A stretch of DNA of 64,000 bases from positions 656,619-720,618 of the forward strand of contig NZ_JAQNDL010000005.1 of NCBI RefSeq assembly GCF_028368995.1, in the 5' to 3' direction. The notes beneath the pieces are model-generated. The model did not search any database. It was not told the DNA's origin and saw only the letters and a program-made list of their open reading frames with translations. Source of the stretch: Nannocystis bainbridge (GTDB lineage Bacteria > Myxococcota_A > Polyangia > Nannocystales > Nannocystaceae). The position numbers were made by a program, and so were the translations under genes. This document shows positions 17,467 to 24,732 of the stretch, one piece after another; position 1 is the stretch's first letter; the number at the start of each line of letters is the position of its first letter.

Positions 17467-19868
17467 GTCGACCCTGCCTGTCCTGGCCCGTGGCGGCGCA
17501 CCGTCTCGCGCCGGTCCGGCTTGCCCGACGCCGTCAGCGGGATCGCCGGCACGATCACGACGTTGCGCGGCACCATGTGCGCCGGCAGGCGCGCGCGCGC
17601 GTGGGCCGTGAACTCGCGCACCGACCACGTCTCGGGGTTGTGCGGCACCACGAAGATCCACGGCACGTCGGTCAGCAGCCGCTGCGGATCTGGCACGCCG
17701 GCGACGAGCGCGTCCTTGACCCCCGGCACCGCGCCGAGCAGCAATTCGACCTCCGCCGGGAAGTACGACATGCCGCCGCAATTGATCATATCGTCGCGGC
17801 GGCCGCGGTAGGCGACGAAGCCGTCCTCGTCGCGCACCCCGAAATCGCCGGTGAGCAGCCACCCGTCGCGGAAGCGCGAAGCGTTGAGGTCCGGCAGGTT
17901 CCAGTAATGATCGGTGCGCTGCGGCGCCCGCAGCAGGATCTCGCCCTCCTGCCCCGGCGGCAGCGTGCGCCCGTCCTCGCCGCAGATCGCCACCTCGACC
18001 CCGCGGGTCGGCAGCCCGACCGTGTGCAGCTTGTGCGGGTATTTACGGGCGTCGAGGATCAGCGCCCGCGAGCACTCGGTCAGCCCGTACTGCAAATAGA
18101 TGTCGATCTTCGGGAACAGCGCCCCGAGCTGCGCCAGCTCGGCCGCCGTCACCGGCGCGCTGGCGATCTCGATCGACCGCAGCGTATCGGGCAGCCCGGC
18201 GAACTTGCCCGGATCGGCGCGCAGCAGCGTGCGCAGCACCGGCGGCGTGGTGAAGAAGCCGGAGATCGCAAACTTGGCGATGTCCTCGATCAGCGCCGCC
18301 ACCGAGAACGTGCCCTCGAAGATCACCGCCGTCCCCCCGCGCAGCAGCGTCGAGGTCACCCGCTGCCAGCCGCCGCTGTGCGTCATCGGGCTCAGGATCA
18401 GGTCGCGGTGCTCCGGGCCCATCCCGATCACCTGCGACAGCGAGCGCGCGATCGCCAGGAAATGCCGGTGCCCGAGCACCACCCCTTTCGGCCGCCCCGT
18501 CGAGCCGGCCGAGTAAAGCACGCACGCGTCGGCGTTCTCGGCCACCGCCGGCAGCGGGCCCTCCGCGGCCACCCGCGGCAGCTCCGGCTCGAACACCGCG
18601 TGCTTGCTCGCGCCGTCGATGTGGACCGCGTGGCACGCCACCTCGCCCGGCCCCGGGTCCCCGGCGTGGACCAGGCACAGCCGCGGCGCCGTATCCTTGA
18701 CGATCCACTGCGAGCGCTCGCCGCCGGCCCCCGGATCGATCGGCACCACGATCGCCCCGATCGCCGTGATGCCGAGGAACAGCGCCACGTACTCGATCGA
18801 GTTGCGCAGGCGCAGCGCCACCCGGTCGCCCGGCCCGACCCCGGCCGCCAGCAGCCGCCGCGCGATGCCCCGCACCGCGTCGAGCAATTCGCCGTAGCTC
18901 AATTGCAGCGACGCCGTGCGCAGCGCCGGCCGCTCCGGCCGCGCCTCCGGGTTGGCGACCAGCAATTGGTGAAGCAGGTTCTCGGTGTCGCGCGGCGAAT
19001 GATCGATGTAGCGGGCGTTGAGGCGGTTGACCTCCTCGTAATCGACCAGCGCGAAGATGTCGGAGAGCGGGCTCACCTCGGCCTCGACCGCCGTCAGCGA
19101 GCGCGCCGTCGCCAGCGCGCGGAACGTCTTCTCCATCGCCGCCACCGCCGCGCGCATCCCCTGATTGGCGAACACGATCAGGCGATACCCGGCCGCGAAC
19201 AGCTCCTCCTCGCTCACCCCCGGGTACGTCGAAGGCACCGCCGCCAGCGGCACCGGCGAGTCCCAGCGGCGCCCGAACTCGAGGATCGGCGCCGGCGTGG
19301 TCGCCTTCGAGTGCACCAGCACGACGTCGGCCCCCGCCTCCGCGTAGGCCCGCGCCCGCCGGTACGCCTCCGCCTGCCCGAGCCCGGCCACCAGCGCCTC
19401 GGTGCGGGCGATCACCACGAACTCGCGGTCGCGCCGGCTGTCGCACGCCGCCTCGATCTTGCGCGCGAACACCTCGCCATCGACCAGCTTGCGGTCGAGC
19501 CCCGCGTAGAGGCTGTTGCGCTTCGGGTGCTGGTTGTCCTCGAGGCACACCGCCGCGACCCCGGCCGCCTCGTACTCGCGGACCGCCCGCACCACGTTGA
19601 TCGCGTCGCCGAAGCCGTCGTCGATGTCGGCCACCACCGGCACCCGCGTCGCCCCGACGATCGCCGCCGTCGCCATCAGGTGCTCGTGCATGGTGATGAG
19701 CCCGACGTCGGGCAAGCACTTGCTGGCGCTGATGGCGAACCCGCTGGCCCACAGCCCCTGAAACCCGGCCCGCTCGGCGATGCGCGCCGACAGCCCGTCC
19801 GACACGCCCGCGATCACCAGCGGCCGCGAGCCCGCGAGCAGCCGCCGCAGCTCCGCCCGCGCGCTCAC
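17463..19868 (-). CDS. PEP mutase - AMP-dependent ligase fusion
   Basis: An 801-residue fusion. Residues 1-290 are an isocitrate-lyase/PEP-mutase barrel. W40, S42, D54, D81, D83, E110, K116, N118, R155 and H186 all sit four below the residues I recall as functional in Mytilus PEP mutase (W44, S46, D58, D85, D87, E114, K120, N122, R159, H190). The EDKx5NS signature is present as EDNQHPKRNS, with the third position Asn instead of Lys. Residues about 300-801 are an acyl-adenylating enzyme: phosphate loop YSAGSTGRPKG (452-462), YGLTE (594-598), TGD (673-675), GRRDD (689-693) and catalytic Lys783 in TASGKPDR. It would form phosphonopyruvate from PEP, and adenylate an acid for the downstream carrier. 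It overlaps both neighbours by 4 bases. Confidence 0.88.
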   Translation of the reverse strand: MSARAELRRLLAGSRPLVIAGVSDGLSARIAERAGFQGLWASGFAISASKCLPDVGLITMHEHLMATAAIVGATRVPVVADIDDGFGDAINVVRAVREYEAAGVAAVCLEDNQHPKRNSLYAGLDRKLVDGEVFARKIEAACDSRRDREFVVIARTEALVAGLGQAEAYRRARAYAEAGADVVLVHSKATTPAPILEFGRRWDSPVPLAAVPSTYPGVSEEELFAAGYRLIVFANQGMRAAVAAMEKTFRALATARSLTAVEAEVSPLSDIFALVDYEEVNRLNARYIDHSPRDTENLLHQLLVANPEARPERPALRTASLQLSYGELLDAVRGIARRLLAAGVGPGDRVALRLRNSIEYVALFLGITAIGAIVVPIDPGAGGERSQWIVKDTAPRLCLVHAGDPGPGEVACHAVHIDGASKHAVFEPELPRVAAEGPLPAVAENADACVLYSAGSTGRPKGVVLGHRHFLAIARSLSQVIGMGPEHRDLILSPMTHSGGWQRVTSTLLRGGTAVIFEGTFSVAALIEDIAKFAISGFFTTPPVLRTLLRADPGKFAGLPDTLRSIEIASAPVTAAELAQLGALFPKIDIYLQYGLTECSRALILDARKYPHKLHTVGLPTRGVEVAICGEDGRTLPPGQEGEILLRAPQRTDHYWNLPDLNASRFRDGWLLTGDFGVRDEDGFVAYRGRRDDMINCGGMSYFPAEVELLLGAVPGVKDALVAGVPDPQRLLTDVPWIFVVPHNPETWSVREFTAHARARLPAHMVPRNVVIVPAIPLTASGKPDRRETVRRHGPGQAGST

Positions 19869-20842
19869 GCGTCCGCCTCCCGCAGCAGCGGCAACAATGC
19901 ATCGTATGTCTCTCGGGACATGTTAATAAGATCTCCTGCCGCCTCCGCCCGCCGCTCGGAGTCCCAGCCGGGGATCCGCGCACCCGTGGCGGCGAACGCC
20001 GCGAGCCTGTCCGAAAGCACAGGTCCCGCCTCCTCGACCAGCTCAGGCCCGAGGAACACCGCGAACACCCCGTGCTCCGCGTGCTTCGGCGAGCCCGGCA
20101 CCCCGCCGCCGAGGCTCGTCAGCAGCTCGACCGCCAGCCCCAGCGCGAACGTCTTGTGCGAGCCGCCGACGCTCAGCAGCGCCGCCACCTCGTCCGGCAC
20201 CCGCGTGCGCGCCCCCTCGCGGTCGACCGCCGCGTCGGCCGGCAGCGGCGCCCCGTCCGTCCGCGCCACCAGCAGATCGCCGTGGGTGATCGCGCTGGTC
20301 GAAGCGTCGCACACGAACGCGTGCGGCCGCGTCGGCAGCCCGACGCAGATCGGGTTGGTGCCGACCAGCGGCACGCGCCCGCCCGGCGCCACCACCCGCG
20401 CCGGCGACCCACTCATGACAATCACCCCGCACCCGCGCGCGCACGCCAGCCGGGCCCAGTCGCCGAGCGCCCCGCTCGGATACACGCCGACGCCCGTGGC
20501 CACGCACACCCCGAATTGCTCGGCCTCGGCGCACCCCGCCTCGACCAGCCGCTGCACCACCGGATAGCCGAGGTGCCCGCGCCCGTCGACGTGCAGCCGC
20601 CCCGCCCGCACCCGCGTCGGCCCCGGCGCCGGCCGCCCGTCATACGGCCCGAACGCGCCCGACTGCGTCACGTACAGCGCCCGCACCAGCCCGTGACACG
20701 GCTTGCCGGCCTGCTCGGTGCGCAGCCAGTGCTCGACGGTGCTCGCCGCGTCGCCCGCGTCGAGCCCGAGGCCGCGCACCAGCCGGCGCACCAACCCACT
20801 CCGCAGCTCGCCCGCCGCGACCGCGACCGTCTCCGCGCTCAC
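19865..20842 (-). CDS. Malate/L-lactate dehydrogenase (Ldh2) family oxidoreductase
   Basis: A 325-residue NAD(P)-dependent 2-hydroxyacid dehydrogenase of the Ldh2/MDG fold, distinct from ordinary LDH/MDH. Recognisable segments are DGRGHLGYPVVQRLVEAG near the substrate site, then PLVGTNPICVGLPT, and later GGSHKTFALGLAVELLTSLGGG. The stop overlaps the start of the PEP mutase-ligase gene (ATGA). Reduction of phosphonopyruvate to phosphonolactate is a known step in some phosphonate pathways and would pull the unfavourable PEP mutase reaction forward; this is the inferred role. It is the promoter-proximal gene of the operon. Confidence 0.82.
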   Translation of the reverse strand: MSAETVAVAAGELRSGLVRRLVRGLGLDAGDAASTVEHWLRTEQAGKPCHGLVRALYVTQSGAFGPYDGRPAPGPTRVRAGRLHVDGRGHLGYPVVQRLVEAGCAEAEQFGVCVATGVGVYPSGALGDWARLACARGCGVIVMSGSPARVVAPGGRVPLVGTNPICVGLPTRPHAFVCDASTSAITHGDLLVARTDGAPLPADAAVDREGARTRVPDEVAALLSVGGSHKTFALGLAVELLTSLGGGVPGSPKHAEHGVFAVFLGPELVEEAGPVLSDRLAAFAATGARIPGWDSERRAEAAGDLINMSRETYDALLPLLREADA

Positions 20843-20886
20843 GAGCCCACCCCGCCCCGGAGGAGCCCCTGCGTGCGTTTCGGAGA

Positions 20887-20905
20887 GAAATTGAAGTTCA
20901 ATTTC
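20887..20905. promoter_or_regulatory. 19-bp perfect inverted repeat, candidate operator
   Basis: GAAATTGAA (20887-20895), one centre base, TTCAATTTC (20897-20905): nine perfect pairs in an AT-rich patch of very GC-rich DNA. On the minus strand it lies just downstream of a candidate -10 element and about 45 bases before the dehydrogenase start, where a repressor would block initiation. Confidence 0.6.
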
Positions 20906-20914
20906 TGCGACCGG

Positions 20915-20943
20915 GTTTATCCGGCCCGCAGCCCGATTGTCAA
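20915..20943 (-). promoter_or_regulatory. Candidate sigma70-type promoter of the PEP mutase operon
   Basis: On the minus strand a perfect -35 TTGACA (20943-20938) and an ATAAAC -10 (20920-20915) are separated by 17 bases. Predicted transcription start is near 20907, at the edge of the 19-bp inverted repeat, with a leader of about 65 bases before the dehydrogenase gene. Seen by eye only. Confidence 0.5.
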
Positions 20944-21007
20944 CCTGCGCGGCGGAGACGTCGGCGCGCCGCGAGCCGCTGCGCGGCCCGCTCGCTCATC
21001 GCCAAGC

Positions 21008-21104
21008 ATCGCCACGCCGCCACTCGAGCGCCGCCATGTGTCGCCAAGCCGCCCGCTCGAGCGCCACCACGCATCGCCACGCCGCCGCTCGAGCGCCGCT
21101 ACGC
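21008..21104. repeat. Three direct repeats of about 32 bp containing CTCGAGCGCC
   Basis: Three imperfect units, 21008-21039, 21040-21072 and 21073-21104, each of the form (A/G)TCGCCA(C/A)GCCGCC…CTCGAGCGCC plus a variable tail. The gap of about 640 bases between the PEP mutase operon and the acetyltransferase gene also holds the operon promoter and the 14-bp array; I see no gene in it. Confidence 0.7.
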
Positions 21105-21236
21105 CACCCCACTCCGGCCCCCGCGACGCCCGGGGGATCCACCGGTGCCTCACCCGCGGGTACGACGCCCGCGTCGGCGACGCACCGGGCGCTCCCCCCG
21201 CCGCCGATCCTTTCACCGCCGTGAGGTTCCCTCCAC

Positions 21237-21320
21237 GACATGCCCTCCACGACATGCCCTCCACGACATGCTCTCCACGACATGTCCATATGCACATGCC
21301 CTGTGCGACATGTCCTCATG
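21237..21320. repeat. 14-bp-period array, 6 units, upstream of acetyltransferase
   Basis: Six contiguous 14-base units start at 21237, 21251, 21265, 21279, 21293 and 21307. The first two are identical (GACATGCCCTCCAC). The others keep the ACATG core and vary elsewhere. It belongs to the same family as the arrays at 10.2, 48.5, 54.6 and 55.8 kb but lies between divergently oriented genes. Confidence 0.85.
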
Positions 21321-21482
21321 ACCATCCAAGCCCGCCGCCGCGAGCACCTCGCAGCCGGCATCCTCCCCGCGCGTCCTCCGCGGGTCCCCGCAGCCGGCCG
21401 GGCCGCGACGGCCCGATCGCGCGCGACGTGCCGACCGCCGGCGCGCTGGCCCACGCCAGACGCCGCGCCTCACACTGCCCGC

Positions 21483-22046
21483 ATGCCGAGCGAACGCGAC
21501 AAGATGCTGGCCGGCGAGCTCTACCTCGCCGCCGACCCGGAGCTCGTGGGCCTGCGCCGGGCCGCGCGCCGGCTGACGCGCCGCTACAACGAGACCGGCG
21601 AGGACGAGACCGACGTGCGCCTCGACATCTTGCGGACGCTGCTCGGCCGCAGCGGCCCGCGCCTCGAGATCGAGCCGCCGTTCCGCTGCGACTACGGCGC
21701 CCACATCGAGGTCGGCGACGGCTTCTACATGAACTTCGACGGCGTGATCCTCGACTGCGCCCCGGTCACGATCGGCGACGACGTCCTGTGCGGCCCCGGC
21801 GTGCACATCTACGCCGCCACCCACCCGCTGCAGCCCGACGTGCGCATCACCGGCCTCGAGTCCGCCAGGCCCGTCACGATCGGCAATCGCGTGTGGCTCG
21901 GCGGCGGCGTCATCGTCTGCCCCGGCGTCACCATCGGCGACGGCACCACGATCGCCGCCGGCAGCGTCGTCACCCGCGACATCCCGGCCGGCGTGCTCGC
22001 CGGCGGCAACCCCTGCCGCGTCATCCGCTCGCTCGAATTGCGATAG
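21483..22046 (+). CDS. Maltose/galactoside O-acetyltransferase family (LacA/Maa/NodL)
   Basis: A 187-residue left-handed beta-helix acyltransferase. It starts MPSERDKMLAGELYLA, matching the N-terminal Maa/LacA signature (K-M-L-A-G-E-x-Y). The hexapeptide repeats follow (IGDDVLCGPGVHIYAATHPL with the catalytic-type His, then VTIGNRVWLGGGVIVCPGV and GAGSVVTRDIP-like end). It transfers acetyl from acetyl-CoA to a sugar hydroxyl. It stands alone; convergent with the low-GC cassette 20 bases away. Confidence 0.9.
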   Translation: MPSERDKMLAGELYLAADPELVGLRRAARRLTRRYNETGEDETDVRLDILRTLLGRSGPRLEIEPPFRCDYGAHIEVGDGFYMNFDGVILDCAPVTIGDDVLCGPGVHIYAATHPLQPDVRITGLESARPVTIGNRVWLGGGVIVCPGVTIGDGTTIAAGSVVTRDIPAGVLAGGNPCRVIRSLELR

Positions 22047-22066
22047 CTAACAGGGTTTCAGAGCGT

Positions 22067-22777
22067 TCATGACAGCTTGCTTTGTTCCCCTGCCATCGCG
22101 TCGGAAGACTTGGCTTCATCAGCAATCTCACCCTCACGAGGTGAAAGGCTTTCCTTGTTGCCCCTAATGTAGACGCGCGTTAGCAGGAGCATTTGCGCTC
22201 CTAAGGCCACATGCCAAGACTCTCGAAGGGTCAAACTAACAGTCGTATAAAAAACGAACTCAACCGCACGATAAGCGGCGGCATCAACATCTGTTGACCA
22301 AGTCCTATCAAAAACTTCAAGCCCTGCCAGTCCCCAAAGTACAAGAGATGACAATATTACCAACATCGCAAGCTGAAATGTGTAGGCGTACTCCTCGATC
22401 CCTCCGCGCCGACGAGCCATCTCCTCATTCTCCGGGCTTTGGAGCAGTGAATTTGCATTCGCCCCCCATGCGAACGATACACCAACAAAGACTCCAGCCA
22501 GCGGTAACAGAACTGTCTTCGCCGCGTCAGCAAGGGGTACATCGACGAAACCCGCCACAATCAGACCGTTCGCGACATGAAGCAAAAGCCACCGATCTAC
22601 AACACGTTGGTAACCAGGAGGAATACGAAGAACACCAAGCCCAGATGTAGAGGAGCGGCCGTAAAGAAACCACGTCCAAAATGAGACCATCTCGTAACGT
22701 TGAGAATGTCTTTGATTTGCAGGAACTGCAGAGCTTGTTCGAGACATGTTTCCCCCGACCGGACTCTCAGGATTCAT
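22067..22777 (-). CDS. Four-TM membrane protein of low-GC two-gene cassette
   Basis: A 236-residue protein with four hydrophobic segments (WLLLHVANGLIVAGFV, VLLPLAGVFVGVSFAW, FQLAMLVILSSLVLWGLAGL, and VEFVFYTTVSLTL onwards) and polar, charged ends. The start at 22777 overlaps the stop of the upstream gene (ATGA), so the two are translationally coupled. No family recognised. Its DNA is much less GC-rich than the surroundings (22321-22380: 28 G/C in 60), which points to recent transfer. A soluble protein plus small multi-TM partner is a common layout for anti-phage systems with a membrane effector; Kiwa has such a layout, but I cannot show homology. Confidence 0.75.
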   Translation of the reverse strand: MNPESPVGGNMSRTSSAVPANQRHSQRYEMVSFWTWFLYGRSSTSGLGVLRIPPGYQRVVDRWLLLHVANGLIVAGFVDVPLADAAKTVLLPLAGVFVGVSFAWGANANSLLQSPENEEMARRRGGIEEYAYTFQLAMLVILSSLVLWGLAGLEVFDRTWSTDVDAAAYRAVEFVFYTTVSLTLRESWHVALGAQMLLLTRVYIRGNKESLSPREGEIADEAKSSDAMAGEQSKLS

Positions 22778-23730
22778 GATTCACCCTCCCTCTTGCGATT
22801 CGCAACCCTTGCGACCGAGGCTCCATTAGTACGTCTGCCCTCTCCTCGAGGCTCTCGATCTCCAGCGAGCGCCTGACGCATATTTGAATACAACGCTCTG
22901 ATCTGATAGATAATTCCACAGCTCTTAAGTTCCTCATCAAAGGATTCGTCCTGAACCTCAATAATAGCTGGGTTACCTTTGCGCAGTTCCTTTTTCTGAA
23001 CACGAGCCCCAGCTCGCTCCCTCACAAAGATTTGAGCATCGTCGCCAGTAGAGGCGACCGAGCGAATCGTTTTTTCTACATTTTCGCGCTTAAGATCCTT
23101 TCCCTCTAGAACGACAGTTCCACGCTCAGCGGCGAGCCCCTCTGTCATCCTCTGAACAGGCTCAATAAAGTCCCTATCAACATCAAACGCATTTGGTCGC
23201 CTAAAGGTGGCTCGAAGCCGAGTAATCTGGTGCGCATTATAGATAATATCAATCAACGACTCCGGGTTAATTATGAGCGTCAGCTCAATATTAAGCGGCA
23301 CATGCGGGAACTCTCTTTTCGCTGCCGCATTAACAATTCGAGCAAGCGCAAGCGCCACCACTTCCGTCGAGGCCGCCAACTGAATATTACTCGCAATGGC
23401 GCACAGCTCCCCAGGCACATCGACCAAAACGTGAGTCCATGGCGCGCTTTCAATATTCTCCGTGCCAAATCCTTTTTCGCCTTGGAGCGGCAGGACCAAA
23501 CTTTTGTTTCTCCCAATTCGCAAATAGATGCAGCCAGAATCCGCCAGGCCATTAACGTTTCCTATCCTCCAGCCTCGCGACTTGGGTCCCCTTGGATTGG
23601 AACTATTAAAGATGGCATTTTCGACTACGCGAGGGCGAAGCTGCATCCATTCGTTCTCCTCCATTGGCATTTCTTCGATATGCAGTTGAGGATCGCGAAA
23701 TATTTGAATTCGAAAGAGGTAGAAGCGCAT
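22774..23730 (-). CDS. 318-aa protein of unknown family, low-GC cassette
   Basis: Starts MRFYLFRIQIFRDPQLHIEE. No signal peptide or TM segment. It looks like a mixed alpha/beta protein: an N-terminal strand, then RIGNVNGLADSGCIYLRIGR, a central LNIELTLIINPESLIDIIYNA, and a charged C-terminal region (ERAGARVQKKELRKGNPAII). The overall plan is reminiscent of DUF4747 or DUF4868-type proteins found with anti-phage genes, but I cannot align motifs, so the family is open. Codon use and base composition differ sharply from the neighbours. Overlaps the four-TM gene by 4 bases. Confidence 0.75.
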   Translation of the reverse strand: MRFYLFRIQIFRDPQLHIEEMPMEENEWMQLRPRVVENAIFNSSNPRGPKSRGWRIGNVNGLADSGCIYLRIGRNKSLVLPLQGEKGFGTENIESAPWTHVLVDVPGELCAIASNIQLAASTEVVALALARIVNAAAKREFPHVPLNIELTLIINPESLIDIIYNAHQITRLRATFRRPNAFDVDRDFIEPVQRMTEGLAAERGTVVLEGKDLKRENVEKTIRSVASTGDDAQIFVRERAGARVQKKELRKGNPAIIEVQDESFDEELKSCGIIYQIRALYSNMRQALAGDREPRGEGRRTNGASVARVANRKREGES

Positions 23731-23924
23731 GGGGCTGCGTTATCGTACCAAATTACTCGCAAGCAAGCGCAGCTCGAAGTCGCAAGGGCGGCTTCTTGAG
23801 CGAAAATGCACGCTCCGAGCCGCTGGTGTCACCACCGACGGGCTCGCCCGGTCGATTCCGCGCTATCCCATGTGCCCGCGACTTGCGGCGCGTCGCGGTT
23901 GTATGGGAAACCACAGCCCGGCGC

Positions 23925-24533
23925 GTGCGCGGCGATCCGACCACCAGACGGCCCAATCCACGCAGTCGAGCGAGCGTCTCGCCGGCGACGCGCTCGGTGC
24001 TGGCGGTGTGCTGCGGCAGCCTCGCCGGCGCCGTGTTCGAGCTCGGCGCCGCCACCACGCTGGTCGGCCGCGGGCCAGGCGTCGACCTCGTCATCCCGGA
24101 TCGCGGCGTGTCGCGCAAGCACCTCAAGCTGCTGCGAGGCATCGACCACGGGTTCATGGCCGTCGATCTCGGATCGACCAATGGCACGCGGGTCAACGAC
24201 CTCCCGGTCGAGCTGGTCGCGCTGCGCCACGGCGACCGCATCGGCCTCGGCCCCGACGTGGTGCTGTCGTTCGAGGTCGCGGGCTCGCCGGAGCTGCAGC
24301 GCGTGATGGAACAGGCGCAGGCGCGGCAGGCCGTCGCGGCGCTCAGCGAGCGCGAGGTCGAGGTCGCCCGGCTGGTCGCCGAGGGTCTCACCAATCAGGC
24401 GATCGCCACCCGCCTCGGGATCCGCCCGCGCACCGTCGCCAGCCACCTCGAGCACGTGTACACGCGCCTCGACATCCACTCGCGCGCCGAGCTGGCGCGG
24501 CGGATGGCCGAGGCGGGTCTGCTCGATCGCTGA
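23925..24533 (+). CDS. FHA - LuxR-type HTH regulator
   Basis: About 202 residues. The FHA domain comes first: TTLVGRGPGVDLVIPDRGVS, then RKHLKLL and DLGSTNGTRVNDLPV, with the Arg, Ser and Asn residues used to bind phosphothreonine. The C-terminus is a GerE/LuxR helix-turn-helix (LSEREVEVARLVAEGLTNQA then TVASHLEHVYTRLDI). It probably reads a Ser/Thr-kinase signal and binds DNA. The start is uncertain: the frame is open back to 23664, but the upstream part is shadow-like. GTG 23925 or GTG 23997 are the likely starts. It lies next to a Ser/Thr kinase operon. Confidence 0.82.
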   Translation: MRGDPTTRRPNPRSRASVSPATRSVLAVCCGSLAGAVFELGAATTLVGRGPGVDLVIPDRGVSRKHLKLLRGIDHGFMAVDLGSTNGTRVNDLPVELVALRHGDRIGLGPDVVLSFEVAGSPELQRVMEQAQARQAVAALSEREVEVARLVAEGLTNQAIATRLGIRPRTVASHLEHVYTRLDIHSRAELARRMAEAGLLDR

Positions 24534-24732
24534 GGCGCGCGCTCGCCCCGGCGAGACGACCGGGATCGGCGTGCGACCCGTGCCCGCAGGCGCGCTTCCA
24601 TCGGCAGGATGACCGGGTCGCCGTCCCCGAGTCGGCGCCGCCCCTCCGCTGTTCGATCGATGTCGCGGCGATCCGCGACGGCTAGGTTCGCGGCGCCGGA
24701 CGAGGACCACGGGCCCGGCGGGATACCGGTTC

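Noticed and set aside
17184..20567. Very long plus-strand open frame opposite the PEP mutase operon
   Set aside because: His/Arg/Gln-rich shadow composition produced by high GC; the minus-strand genes have full sets of conserved motifs.
21237..21320. CRISPR-like look of the 14-bp arrays (constant core, variable bases)
   Set aside because: Period of 14 with only four variable bases is far too short for repeat-spacer units, and no cas genes are present.
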